Assembly: GCF_021555175.1 (NCBI RefSeq) | Contig: NZ_JAKGRW010000019.1 | Location: 414,225-478,224 of the forward strand | Direction of reading: 5' to 3' | DNA from: Nocardioides alcanivorans | Lineage (GTDB): Bacteria > Actinomycetota > Actinomycetes > Propionibacteriales > Nocardioidaceae | Length of the DNA: 64,000 nt | In this document: positions 19,910 to 28,026 of the stretch, piece after piece | Layout of the letters: each line of letters starts with the position of its first letter | How positions within the stretch are numbered: position 1 is the first letter of the stretch | Notes under the pieces: generated by a model | The model's database searches: none | The model's input: the letters and a program-made list of their open reading frames with translations, nothing else | Told to the model about the DNA's origin: nothing | Position numbers and translations under genes: made by a program

Positions 19910-21517
19910 TCAGCGGCTGAGGTCGGCCCAGCGCTCGTGGTTGTCCGGGTTCCAGACCCAGCCCTCGATGTCCTCGGCCATTGCCTCGTGCGCACCGATC
20001 TCGGCCGAGTAGATCCACGATGCGTCGTCGAGGTGGATCTGCTGCGCTTCCTTGATCAGCTCGCACCGCTCGCTCTCGTCGGTGATGACGTTGGCCTGCT
20101 CGATGAGCTTGGTCAGCTCCGGGTTGTCGTAGGCGTTGCGGTCCGCCGAGCCGTCGGGGGTCGACGTCAGCAGCAGGCTGTAGCCGGGGTCGAGCACGAT
20201 CGACTGCTCATAGAACGTGAAGAACGGCAGGTCGCGCTCGGAGATCGCGGCGCGGGCCGTCATGTCGGCATCGGGGATTCGCTTGAGACTCACGTTGATG
20301 CCGGCCTTCGCCAGACCGTCCTTCAGCTGGATCCCGAGGGGCTCCTCCCACCAGTTGAGGCTGGAGTACTCCAAGGTGATGTCGATGCCGTCGGCATGGC
20401 CAGCTTCGGCGAGCAGCGACTTGGCCTTGTCGATGTCGGTCTCGTAGCTCCACAGGTCCGGGTCGTAGCAGGGGATGGTCGAGACCAAGGACCCGCGGCT
20501 CTGCTTGGCCCGGCCGGCGAAGACGTTGTTGAGGATCTGCTCGTGCGGCGTGGCGTAGTTGAGCGCCTGCCGGACGCGCTTGTCCTTGAACGGCTCGTAG
20601 TTGGGGTTCATCAGCGCGCGGGCCTGGAAATTGCCCGCCACCGACTGCACCTTGACACCGTCGCTCTTCTCCAGCTCGTTGAGCTGCTGGAAGGTCAGCT
20701 CCTCGATCCAGTCGACCGAGCCGGCCTGCAGGAGCTGCACGCGGGTCGAGGCGTCCGGCACCGCGCGGTAGACCACGGAGGTGAAGTGCGGCTGGTCGCC
20801 GTAGTAGTTGGGGTTGGCCTTGAAGACGGCCTCGCTGCCGGCCTTCACGTCATCGACGTAGTAGGGCCCGAAGCCCGCGCTGTTGGTCTTGATCCACTCC
20901 AGCGCCCAGGGATCGCTCTTGGTGGCGTGCTTCTTCATCTCGGTGGAGTCATAGATGGACGGGGTGTAGAGCGTCAGCGCGCGCAACAGGATCGGGCTCG
21001 GGTCGGTGAGGTTGAACTTGACCTCGTAGGTGTCGACCACCTCGACGCTCTCGACGTTGGAGACCTGACCGATGAAGGCGCCGGTGCGGTCCTGGGCTTT
21101 CGACTTGTCCCAGCTCCACTTGACGTCCTCGGCCGTGAGCTCGTTGCCCCAGTTGCTCTGCACGCCCTCGCGAAGCTTGAAGATCACGCTCAACTCGTCG
21201 TCGGCGAACTCCCAGGATTCGGCCAGCTTCGGCTCGATCACCGAGGCGTCCACCTCGCGAGCACCCCCTTCGGCATCCTTCACGCCGTAACCGACGAGCG
21301 TCTCGTAGAGCTGGGTGACGGTGTTCTGCGATCCCGGCGTGAGCACGTCGCCGTCGAAGCCGCCCGGCACATTGACCGCGGCCACGATCAGGGTGTCGTC
21401 GCCTCCATCTGCCGAGTCGTCACCGCCTGGATTCGAAACGGAGCATGCCGCAATGACGACCGACAGCGACAACGCGGTCGCTATCCGTCCGACACGACCT
21501 GTGAGCCTGCGTCCCAA
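19910..21517 (-). CDS. Extracellular solute-binding lipoprotein, family 5 (DppA/OppA-like, 535 aa)
   Basis: Lipid-anchored substrate-binding protein of the importer. The signal ends in SVVIAACS, a lipobox with Cys as the acylation site, then a Gly/Asp/Ser-rich linker. SBP_bac_5 features include LAESWEFADDELSVIFKLRE, ELTAEDVKWSWDKS, and YDNPELTKLIEQAN near the C-terminus. The start is a TTG at 21517 preceded by GAGGAG at 7 bases. It heads a ten-gene minus-strand unit that runs to 11039. The promoter region upstream carries the IclR-like palindrome at 21549-21574. Ligand unknown: family 5 proteins bind peptides but also many small polar molecules, and the linked catabolic genes suggest the pathway substrate. 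Confidence 0.92.
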   Translation of the reverse strand: MGRRLTGRVGRIATALSLSVVIAACSVSNPGGDDSADGGDDTLIVAAVNVPGGFDGDVLTPGSQNTVTQLYETLVGYGVKDAEGGAREVDASVIEPKLAESWEFADDELSVIFKLREGVQSNWGNELTAEDVKWSWDKSKAQDRTGAFIGQVSNVESVEVVDTYEVKFNLTDPSPILLRALTLYTPSIYDSTEMKKHATKSDPWALEWIKTNSAGFGPYYVDDVKAGSEAVFKANPNYYGDQPHFTSVVYRAVPDASTRVQLLQAGSVDWIEELTFQQLNELEKSDGVKVQSVAGNFQARALMNPNYEPFKDKRVRQALNYATPHEQILNNVFAGRAKQSRGSLVSTIPCYDPDLWSYETDIDKAKSLLAEAGHADGIDITLEYSSLNWWEEPLGIQLKDGLAKAGINVSLKRIPDADMTARAAISERDLPFFTFYEQSIVLDPGYSLLLTSTPDGSADRNAYDNPELTKLIEQANVITDESERCELIKEAQQIHLDDASWIYSAEIGAHEAMAEDIEGWVWNPDNHERWADLSR

Positions 21518-21548
21518 TGTCTTTCTCCTCTGGGTCCAACCACCGGAT

Positions 21549-21574
21549 TGTTCCGCTTAGCGAAACAGCGTTCC
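21549..21574 (+). promoter_or_regulatory. Putative IclR operator upstream of the importer unit
   Basis: TTCCGCTTAGCGAAA (21551-21565) is a 15-base palindrome with a single mismatch, extended by TG on the left and CAGCGTTCC on the right. Related sites lie at 10971 and, in reverse orientation, at 24575. It is 32-57 bases ahead of the TTG start of the binding-protein gene, so binding there could block or recruit RNA polymerase. The regulator is inferred to be the IclR protein at 24682. Confidence 0.6.
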
Positions 21575-21660
21575 TCTAACCGGTTCATACTGAACCCCGT
21601 CGGCCCACTCCCCGTCAAGACTCTCGAGCCGATTTCTCGTTAAGCCCCTGTTAACTTCGA

Positions 21661-22422
21661 TTACCGCGTCGTCACGCCGCCGTCGACGAACAGCGTCTGG
21701 CCCGTGACCATCGCGGCAGCAGGCGAGGCGAGGAAGGCGATCGCCTGCGCCACGTCGTCGACAGTCGCCATCCGGCCCAGGGGAATCGAGGCCAGTTTGT
21801 CGGCCATGTAGGCCGGATCCTGGCGCACGGCCTCGGTCATGGCAGTCGCCACGATCGTCGGGGCGACGGTGTTGAGGCGGATGCCGTCAGCAGCCCATTC
21901 AGAGGCCAGCACCCGCGTGAGATGCACCAGCCCGGCCTTGGAGGTCGAGTACGCCGCATTGTGAGGCACCGCCACCGCTGCCGCGGTCGAGGTCAGACTC
22001 ACCACCGCTGCGTGCTCCGAGACGCGCAGCGCCGGATGCGCGGCCTGCATCATCCGGTAGGTGCCGGCGAGGTTGACCTCCATGACCCGCGCCCACTCCT
22101 CGGGCGAGGTCTCTGCCGCCGCGGAGCGGGCATTGATGCCGGCACTGTTGACGAGCAGGTCCAGACGCTGGTGGCGCTCGAGCACCTCGACCAGCAGCCG
22201 AGTGGGCGCGTCGACATCGACGAGATCGAGCTGGTGCACCGAGGAGGCCGCGTCGGCCACGGCCTGCTCCAGGACCGCTGGGTCACGGTCGGCCACCGCC
22301 ACCACGGCGCCGCGTTCGGCGAGGAGCCGGGCGGCGCGACCGCCGATACCACCGCCGGCACCGGTCACCAGCGCTACGAGGCCTTCCAGCCGGATCGGGT
22401 CATGGACAGGGGATTCAGGCAT
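21661..22422 (-). CDS. Short-chain dehydrogenase/reductase (253 aa)
   Basis: Classical SDR, NAD(P)-dependent oxidoreductase. Cofactor motif TGAGGGIGG, then NSAGI, the active-site Ser in SLTSTAA and YSTSK as the catalytic Tyr/Lys. An Asp after the second strand (VAVADRDPA) favours NAD(H) over NADP(H). C-terminal GQTLFVDGGVTTR is normal. It follows the second FadH-like gene by 21 bases and is the last gene of that two-gene unit under the IclR-like site at 24575. Probable role: alcohol/ketone step of the island's pathway. Substrate unknown. Confidence 0.9.
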   Translation of the reverse strand: MPESPVHDPIRLEGLVALVTGAGGGIGGRAARLLAERGAVVAVADRDPAVLEQAVADAASSVHQLDLVDVDAPTRLLVEVLERHQRLDLLVNSAGINARSAAAETSPEEWARVMEVNLAGTYRMMQAAHPALRVSEHAAVVSLTSTAAAVAVPHNAAYSTSKAGLVHLTRVLASEWAADGIRLNTVAPTIVATAMTEAVRQDPAYMADKLASIPLGRMATVDDVAQAIAFLASPAAAMVTGQTLFVDGGVTTR

Positions 22423-22443
22423 GGAGAGCCCTCCTGGGGCGGG

Positions 22444-24497
22444 TCAGCTGATGGACAGGACAGGTGTGGGGGTGGGCGCTGCGAGCACGTGGAGCACAGC
22501 GCGATGAGCCTCATAGGTCGCCTCCACCAACGTCCGCGGGGCCAGCGCGTCGCCGACCACGACGACGCGCTCCTCGACCCCTCGAGCGGCGAGCCAGGCA
22601 AGCAGCTCCGTGCGAGCCACCCGCGCTGGGAGGTCGATCACGAGATCGATCCCGGGCACCACCTCGGACGCGTCCGCGCCGCCGACGACGTCCTGGAGGA
22701 GCAGTCCGGTCTCGGCGATGGCCTTCGGCCGCCGCGCAAGATGGCTGGAGACGTCGAAGGCGCGAAGCCGATCCAGGAGCCCGGCCCGACTGTAGAGCGT
22801 CACGCGGCCGAAGAGTTGTGGTGACGGAGCGACCAGGTGCACGCGGTGGCCGCCTCGGCCCAGCGCCTCGACCAGTCCGGCGGCGATCCAGGAGCCCTCG
22901 TCGTCGACGACCGCGATCCGTCGCGGCTGCCTCCAACTGCCCGCTTCGAGCGCGACGACGGCACTCTCTGCATCAAGGACCTCGACGCCGTTCTCCTCTG
23001 CCCCGGGTAACGACCGCCGCAAGGAGCGAGCCCCGGCGGCGACCACGATGTGATCGAAGGCAGCCACGTCAACCGGGGCAGGCGCGCCGGGGCCGGGATC
23101 TCCCAATTTCAAACCCAGGCGTACGTCGACTCCCCGACGGAGCGCCTCGGCATACAGGTCGTCGACGAGCACCCCGAGGCGTTCGCGGCCCTTGAGCATG
23201 CGAGCCCGGGCGACCTGCCCCCCGAGCGACGACTCGGCCTCGACGAGGGTCACCGCCGCCCCAGCCCGTGCGGCGGTGACAGCGGCCCGCAGGCCAGCAG
23301 GCCCGCCGCCCACGACGAGCAAGCTCCTCCCGGCGGCAGCCAGGGCGTCCCGCCGCAACGCAGCATCGACACGCTCCTCCCCGCCGCCGGATTCACGACG
23401 CACGAAAGCGGAAGACTGTGCTCGATGCGCCCGATGCAGGCTTGGTTGCAGGCCAGGCAGCGACGCACCTCTCCGGCTCGGCCGGCAGCGGTCTTGCGTA
23501 CCAGGTCCGGGTCCGCGATCTGGGCGCGCGCCAGCGCCACCAGGTCGGCGTCCCCCGCACCGAGCAGGTCATCGGCAACACCCAGGTCATCGATGCGGCA
23601 CACCCCGACGACGGGGGTGTCGGGAAAGGCCTGCTTGAAGCGTCGCGGGAACTCCCGATAGGGCGCGGCGCCGTGACTCATGTCGGCGATCTGCGTGCTC
23701 AGGGAGGCCTGTCCCACGTAGGCGGAATGGCTCACGTGGAGCAGGTCGAAACGAAAGTCCGCCGAGAGCGCGTCGACGATCTCAATGACGTCGTCGGGCT
23801 CGAGCCCGCCGGGCAGGAACTCGTGGGCGCTCAACCTGATGCCGAGCAGCATCTCCTCGGGCAGTTCCGCGCTCACCGCAGCCAACACCTCGCGGGCGAA
23901 GCGGATCCGGCGGTCGCTGTCACCGCCATAGGCATCATCGCGCCGGTTGGTGGCCGGCGAGAGGAACTGCTGGAGGAGATGACCGTGTCCGAGGTGCACC
24001 TCGACTCCGTCGAGGCCCGCCTCCGCCATCCGCCGCGCAGCGACGCCGAAGGACTTCACCACGACGTCGATGTCGCGGACGGTCATCGTGTGGGGCACCG
24101 GGCCGCCGTGGGTCCACGGAATCGCCGAAGCCGCCCAGGCCGCCGTACGAGTGCTGTCACCCGCGGCCTGCCGACCGGCATGCATCAGTTGGGCGAGGAG
24201 CACCGCCCCTTGCTCGTGTACCGCGCCGACCAGTTCGGCGTAGGCACGCACCGCGTCAGGGTGATAGGACCCCAGGGTGCTGTCACGTCCCGCGCTGGTC
24301 GGATGCACCCGGACTGCTTCGGTGATCACCATGGCGGCGCCACCCGCGGCCCGTCGCGCCAAGTAGTCACGGTGACGAAGAGTCGGCAGGGAGTCGACGC
24401 CGAAATTCGTCGTGTGACCGGGAAAGACCACCCTGTTGCGCAACCGAACCGTGCGAAGATCGAAGGGCTCCAGAGCCGTGGAACCGAGGGTGGACAT
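22444..24497 (-). CDS. FMN/4Fe-4S/FAD reductase, FadH-like, second copy, frame broken once
   Basis: Old-yellow-enzyme barrel plus FAD/NAD domain, about 684 aa after repair. Barrel motifs: LEPFDLRTVRLRNRVVFPGH, VEVHLGHGHLLQQFLSPATN, DADLVALARAQIADPDL. The Fe-S cysteines are RRCLACNQACIGR followed by LSCVVNPAAG; then LLVVGGGPAGLRAAV binds FAD. The break is at the C run 23379-23382, one base short, joining NPAAG to EERVDAALRR. The ATG at 24497 has GGGAGG upstream. This is a distant paralogue of the enzyme at 13811-15807; two such reductases in one regulon suggest two reductions or two stereoisomers. First gene of a unit divergent from the IclR gene. Confidence 0.88.
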
Positions 24498-24574
24498 GCA
24501 GACGCCTCCCGAGAGCTCATGGCCAGCAATCCGTGATCCGGAGCCGGATGACGATCCAAATCGTTTCGTTGAGA

Positions 24575-24600
24575 GGATCGACATTTCGCTCTCCGAAACA
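24575..24600 (-). promoter_or_regulatory. Putative IclR operator in the divergent FadH-like/iclR region
   Basis: TTTCGCTCTCCGAAA (24584-24598) is an imperfect palindrome; the minus-strand 26-mer matches the 21549-21574 site in about 18 positions. A further GTTTCG half-site lies at 24563-24568. The position, roughly midway between start codons at 24497 and 24682, allows joint control of the flavoprotein unit and autoregulation of the IclR gene. Confidence 0.55.
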
Positions 24601-24681
24601 ATAGGATAGGGGCGTTTCACTGTCAACGACGCCAGACATTTCGCCGTCACCACCACTGTTCTTCCTGATGAGAGGTTGGCC

Positions 24682-25488
24682 ATGCCGCCCACGCTTGAGA
24701 CCTCCCTCGAGCCGCCTGGCCGCGGGAACCGCACCCTCGAGGGTCTGGAGCGTGCGCTCGACGTGCTCATGCTGTTTGCTCAGCCGGGCACCGACAATCT
24801 GGGCATCTCCGAGATCGCCAGGTCGCTGGACCTCCCCAAGGCCACCGTGCACCGTATCGTCACGACTCTCTGCGGCCGCGACTTCCTCGAGTTGGACGCA
24901 ACCAACCGCCGGTACAAACTCGGCCCCTCCTGGCTGGTCATGGGCAGCACCTACATCCAGCGCGTCGACATGCGCGACCTGGCCCGCGACACCTTGCGCG
25001 AATTGAGTGCCCACACCAACGAGACATCGACGCTGTCGATTCGACACGGCTATCACCGCGTCTACTTGGACCAAGTGACTCCGAAGCGCTTGGTCATCAT
25101 GTCCGTCCAAGTAGGCGATCGCTTCCCCTTGCACGCAGGCGGCACGGGCAAGGCCTTCCTGGCGCACCTGGACAAGGCCGAGCAGGATGACTACATGGAC
25201 AGCGTCGCGCTGGTGCAGTTGACGGACCAGACCACGGTGGACCGTGAAGCGCTGATCGCGGAACTCGACCAGATTCGCGAGCGCGGCTACTCGATCTCCT
25301 TCGGCGAGCGGCAGGAAGGTGCTGGCGCGGTGGCCGCACCGTTGCTCGACTTCGAGGACAAGCCCGTCGGAGTGATCAGCGTGTGCGGGCCGGTCGACCG
25401 CATCCAGCCTCGCGTCGAGGAGTTGGGCGCACTGCTGCTGGAACGGACAGGCGAGCTCTCGGCGCGCCTGGGTCACCCGCGCCGCTGA
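24682..25488 (+). CDS. IclR-family transcriptional regulator (268 aa)
   Basis: DNA-binding regulator with an N-terminal winged HTH (LGISEIARSLDLPKATVHRI) and a C-terminal IclR effector domain (YHRVYLDQVTPKRLVIM, FPLHAGGTGKAFLAHL, ISFGERQEGAGAVAAPLLD). The ATG at 24682 is preferred to the TTG six bases earlier because GAGAGG is then at a normal distance. It is divergent from the FadH-like gene, and similar palindromes precede all three units of the 5.0-24.5 kb island, so it is the likely local regulator. The effector is probably the transported substrate or an aromatic/organic-acid intermediate (inference). Confidence 0.93.
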   Translation: MPPTLETSLEPPGRGNRTLEGLERALDVLMLFAQPGTDNLGISEIARSLDLPKATVHRIVTTLCGRDFLELDATNRRYKLGPSWLVMGSTYIQRVDMRDLARDTLRELSAHTNETSTLSIRHGYHRVYLDQVTPKRLVIMSVQVGDRFPLHAGGTGKAFLAHLDKAEQDDYMDSVALVQLTDQTTVDREALIAELDQIRERGYSISFGERQEGAGAVAAPLLDFEDKPVGVISVCGPVDRIQPRVEELGALLLERTGELSARLGHPRR

Positions 25489-25489
25489 C

Positions 25490-26892
25490 TTGCAACCAGG
25501 CTCTCGACTGCTCCTGCCCACCCTGCTCCTCCTGACGACCGTCGGCGGGATCGTCAGCGGCCTGGGCGCATCACTGGTCCCCACGATCGCGCGAGATCTC
25601 GATGTCTCCCTCGGCGCAGCCCAGTGGTCCCTGACTGCGACGATGGTCACCGCCGCAGTCGCCACGCCCGTGCTCGGCCGCTACGCGGTGGCCCATCGGC
25701 GGCGCCCGATCATCCTGTCCGGCCTTGCCGTGGTTGCTGCCGGGACGGTGCTTGCTGCACTGGCCATCGAGTTGCCAGCGCTCGGGCTGCCGGCGCTGAT
25801 CGCCGGTCGCTCGCTCCAGGGCATCGGCATGGCACTCGCTCCCTCGCGATGGCCATCGCCCGCGACGTGCTTCCTCCCCAACGCATCGGCTCCGTCATGG
25901 CGGTGCTCTCGGTTGGCATGGTGGCGGGCGCCGGGCTGGGCTTTCCACTGACCGCGTTCGTCGCCCAGTTGGGCGGCTTGGCAGCCGCATTCTGGTTCGG
26001 CACCGTGCTCACCGCACTGACGCTCGCCCTGGCCTGGCGGCAGTTGCCCAGGGCGCCGTACGCGACGATCGCGCGGACCCGGATCAGCGAGTCCTTGCTC
26101 CTCGGCACCAGCACGCTCTGCTTCCTGCTCGGGGTCAGCCAGACGACCACTTGGGGATGGGGTGACCCGCGGACCCTGGCGCTTCTCGTGGCCGGCACGG
26201 CAGGTGTCGCGACCTGGGTCCGTTTGACCCTCAGCGCCGCGAGCCCCTTGGTCGACCTGCGCTTGGCATTCGGCACGGCAGCACTCGGCCCGAATCTGGC
26301 AGCGGTCTCCGCAGGCACGGGAATGTACATGGGTCTGACCCTGATGATGGTGCTGGTGCAGACCGAAACCCCCAGCGGCTGGGGCATGGGCAAGTCGGTG
26401 CTGGTTGCGGGACTTCTGCTCGTGCCCTATTCGGCGATGAGCGTCCTCGGCAGTCGCATCTCGCTGTTCGTGGGCCGCTTCGTCGATCCTGCCACCGTCC
26501 TGCCGTTCGGGTGCGGGATCTATCTGATCTCGACACTGCTTCTCGCAGTGGCGCACGATCAGACCTGGCACGCCGTGGTGGCGATGGTGCTGGCTGGGCT
26601 GGGCAGCGGCGGCACCTTTGCGACACTGCCGGTCCTGCTCATTCGAGTGGTTCCGGCAACAGAGACCAGCAGTGCACTCGCCTTCAACCAGGTGCTGCGC
26701 TATTTCGGGTTCTCCGTCGGCAGCGCGCTCGGCGTCACCGTACTGACCTTGGCGAGCACGGACACGATGGATGAGCGAGGCTTCGTGGTCGCCTCGCTGG
26801 TCAATGCAGCGGTGTGGGTCCTCGCGATCATTGCCATCGTCGGCTTCGGACGGCGCAGAAGAGGACTCGATCCGACGCAGCGACCCACGTGA
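25490..26892 (+). CDS. MFS transporter, multidrug/DHA2-like, frame broken once
   Basis: Integral membrane transporter, about 467 aa with 12-14 hydrophobic segments. N-terminus LLLPTLLLLTTVGGIVSGLG, the loop GRYAVAHRRRPII and LIAGRSLQGIGMALAP are typical of proton-driven exporters of the DHA2 type. The break is at CCC 25841-25843; one added base gives ALAPLAMAIARDVLPPQRIG and restores the frame. The TTG at 25490 is the apparent start and begins one base after the IclR stop, with no clear ribosome-binding site, so translation is probably coupled. Could move a product or toxic intermediate of the island; direction and substrate unknown. Confidence 0.8.
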
Positions 26893-27021
26893 GCTGGCCT
26901 TGGAGCACTTGCCCATCCGTTTTGCCCCGGAAAGGGCCCGCCTTCTGCCATGATCAAGCGTTTGCACCCAACAATGCGGGCACCCACTGCTGCACCCATC
27001 ACCACACCCTGAGGAGCAGGA

Positions 27022-27483
27022 ATGAAACGTAGCGTCTCGTCCGTCGTCGCCGCAGCAGTCGGCCTCGGCCTGGCCATCCCCTTGATGACCGCAACGCCGG
27101 CCATGGCAGCAAAGTCGGTGAAGTCGAAGTCATCCCCCACGATCACTGCCATCGCACCCGCTGACACCGGCGCCGTCGTGTTCTCGGGCAAGGTCAAGGC
27201 CAGCAAGAAGAAGTCCATCTGCCGCGCGAAGCGCAAGGTGACCCTGACCCAGGTCGAGCAGAAGCTCGTCGCGGGCAAGGCAAAGACCGACAAGAAGGGT
27301 CAGTGGAAGGTCACCTTCGACGGGGAGACCATCGCCCCGGGCCCGTTCAAGGTCCAGGTGGCCAAGAAGGTCGTGAAGCAGAAGGGCAAGAAGAAGGTCG
27401 TGTGCAAGGGCGGCAAGCGCACCTACACACTCGAGCAGATCGAGAAGTTGCTCGAGCAGTCGCTCGAACAGCCCCTCATGTGA
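27022..27483 (+). CDS. Secreted lysine-rich protein of unknown function (153 aa)
   Basis: Not assigned to a family. The N-terminus is a clear signal peptide ending in ATPAMAAKS. The mature part is very basic, with runs such as KASKKKSICRAKRK and KVVKQKGKKKVVCKGGKR, and has two cysteines placed symmetrically in two similar K-rich hairpins, which suggests one disulfide. The middle GQWKVTFDG looks Ig-like, resembling actinobacterial proteins with carboxypeptidase-regulatory-like folds. GAGGAGCAGGA precedes the ATG. It stands alone between the MFS gene and the YCII/sigma pair. A cell-wall or polyanion-binding role is possible but unproven. Confidence 0.75.
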   Translation: MKRSVSSVVAAAVGLGLAIPLMTATPAMAAKSVKSKSSPTITAIAPADTGAVVFSGKVKASKKKSICRAKRKVTLTQVEQKLVAGKAKTDKKGQWKVTFDGETIAPGPFKVQVAKKVVKQKGKKKVVCKGGKRTYTLEQIEKLLEQSLEQPLM

Positions 27484-27491
27484 TGGGCGAA

Positions 27492-27557
27492 ACCCCTACG
27501 GCGAAAAATACTCTCCGCGTGATGTCGAACGCGCAGGATGTCGTTCGACGTAGGGGT
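27492..27557. repeat. Inverted repeat ACCCCTACG...CGTAGGGGT around the YCII promoter
   Basis: ACCCCTACG at 27492-27500 is exactly complementary to 27549-27557, with 48 bases between. The putative ECF-type promoter lies inside and its -10 element touches the right arm. Could be a looped operator or a weak terminator of the upstream gene; the large loop makes a terminator less likely. Confidence 0.4.
27523..27549 (+). promoter_or_regulatory. Putative ECF42-type promoter for the YCII/sigma pair
   Basis: TGTCGA at 27523-27528 and CGAC at 27546-27549 are separated by 17 bases, about 55 bases before the YCII ATG. This agrees with the TGTCGA / CG(A/T)C pattern described for ECF42 sigma factors, which commonly transcribe their linked DGPF/YCII genes. 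The factor itself is encoded at 28027, so positive autoregulation is inferred. Confidence 0.55.
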
Positions 27558-27604
27558 GAGTCGACCACCGAGCAGCGGTGGCACCACAGCTGAGGAGCAG
27601 AGCA

Positions 27605-27982
27605 ATGCCGCGGTTCATGGGTTTCGTGAGGATGGAAGAGGGCATCGGCGCGCCGCCCCAGGCGATGTTCGACGCGATGGACGCCTACATCAGCGAGCAG
27701 GCGCAACAGGGTCACTTCCTGGACGGGGGTGGCCTGTATGGCACCGAGGATGCGGTGAACTTCGTCGTCCGCAAGGGTGAGACGACGCGCGTCGACGGCC
27801 CCTACGCCGAGGCCAAGGAGATCGTCGGCGGTTGGTCGCTGCTCCAGTACGACGACCTGGAGTCCGCGATCGCCGCGCAGCAGGAGTTCGCCGAGTTGCA
27901 CGCCAAGTATTGGCCCGGGTGCGAGATCGTCGCCACGTTGCGTCAGGTCTCGGAGGCGCCGCAGGAGTCGTCCGACGCCTGA
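27605..27982 (+). CDS. YCII-related (DGPF) protein (125 aa)
   Basis: Small ferredoxin-like-fold protein of the YCII/DGPF family. The signature VDGPYAEAKEIVGGW is present. These proteins are standard genomic partners of ECF42 sigma factors; their biochemical role is not settled. GAGGAGCAGAGC precedes the ATG at 27605; an earlier in-frame Met is less well placed. The sigma gene begins 44 bases after the stop, so the two form an operon behind the TGTCGA-type promoter. Confidence 0.9.
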   Translation: MPRFMGFVRMEEGIGAPPQAMFDAMDAYISEQAQQGHFLDGGGLYGTEDAVNFVVRKGETTRVDGPYAEAKEIVGGWSLLQYDDLESAIAAQQEFAELHAKYWPGCEIVATLRQVSEAPQESSDA

Positions 27983-28026
27983 GCACTCCCCACGCACGGC
28001 CATGCGGTCGGCCCTAGGCTGACCGC

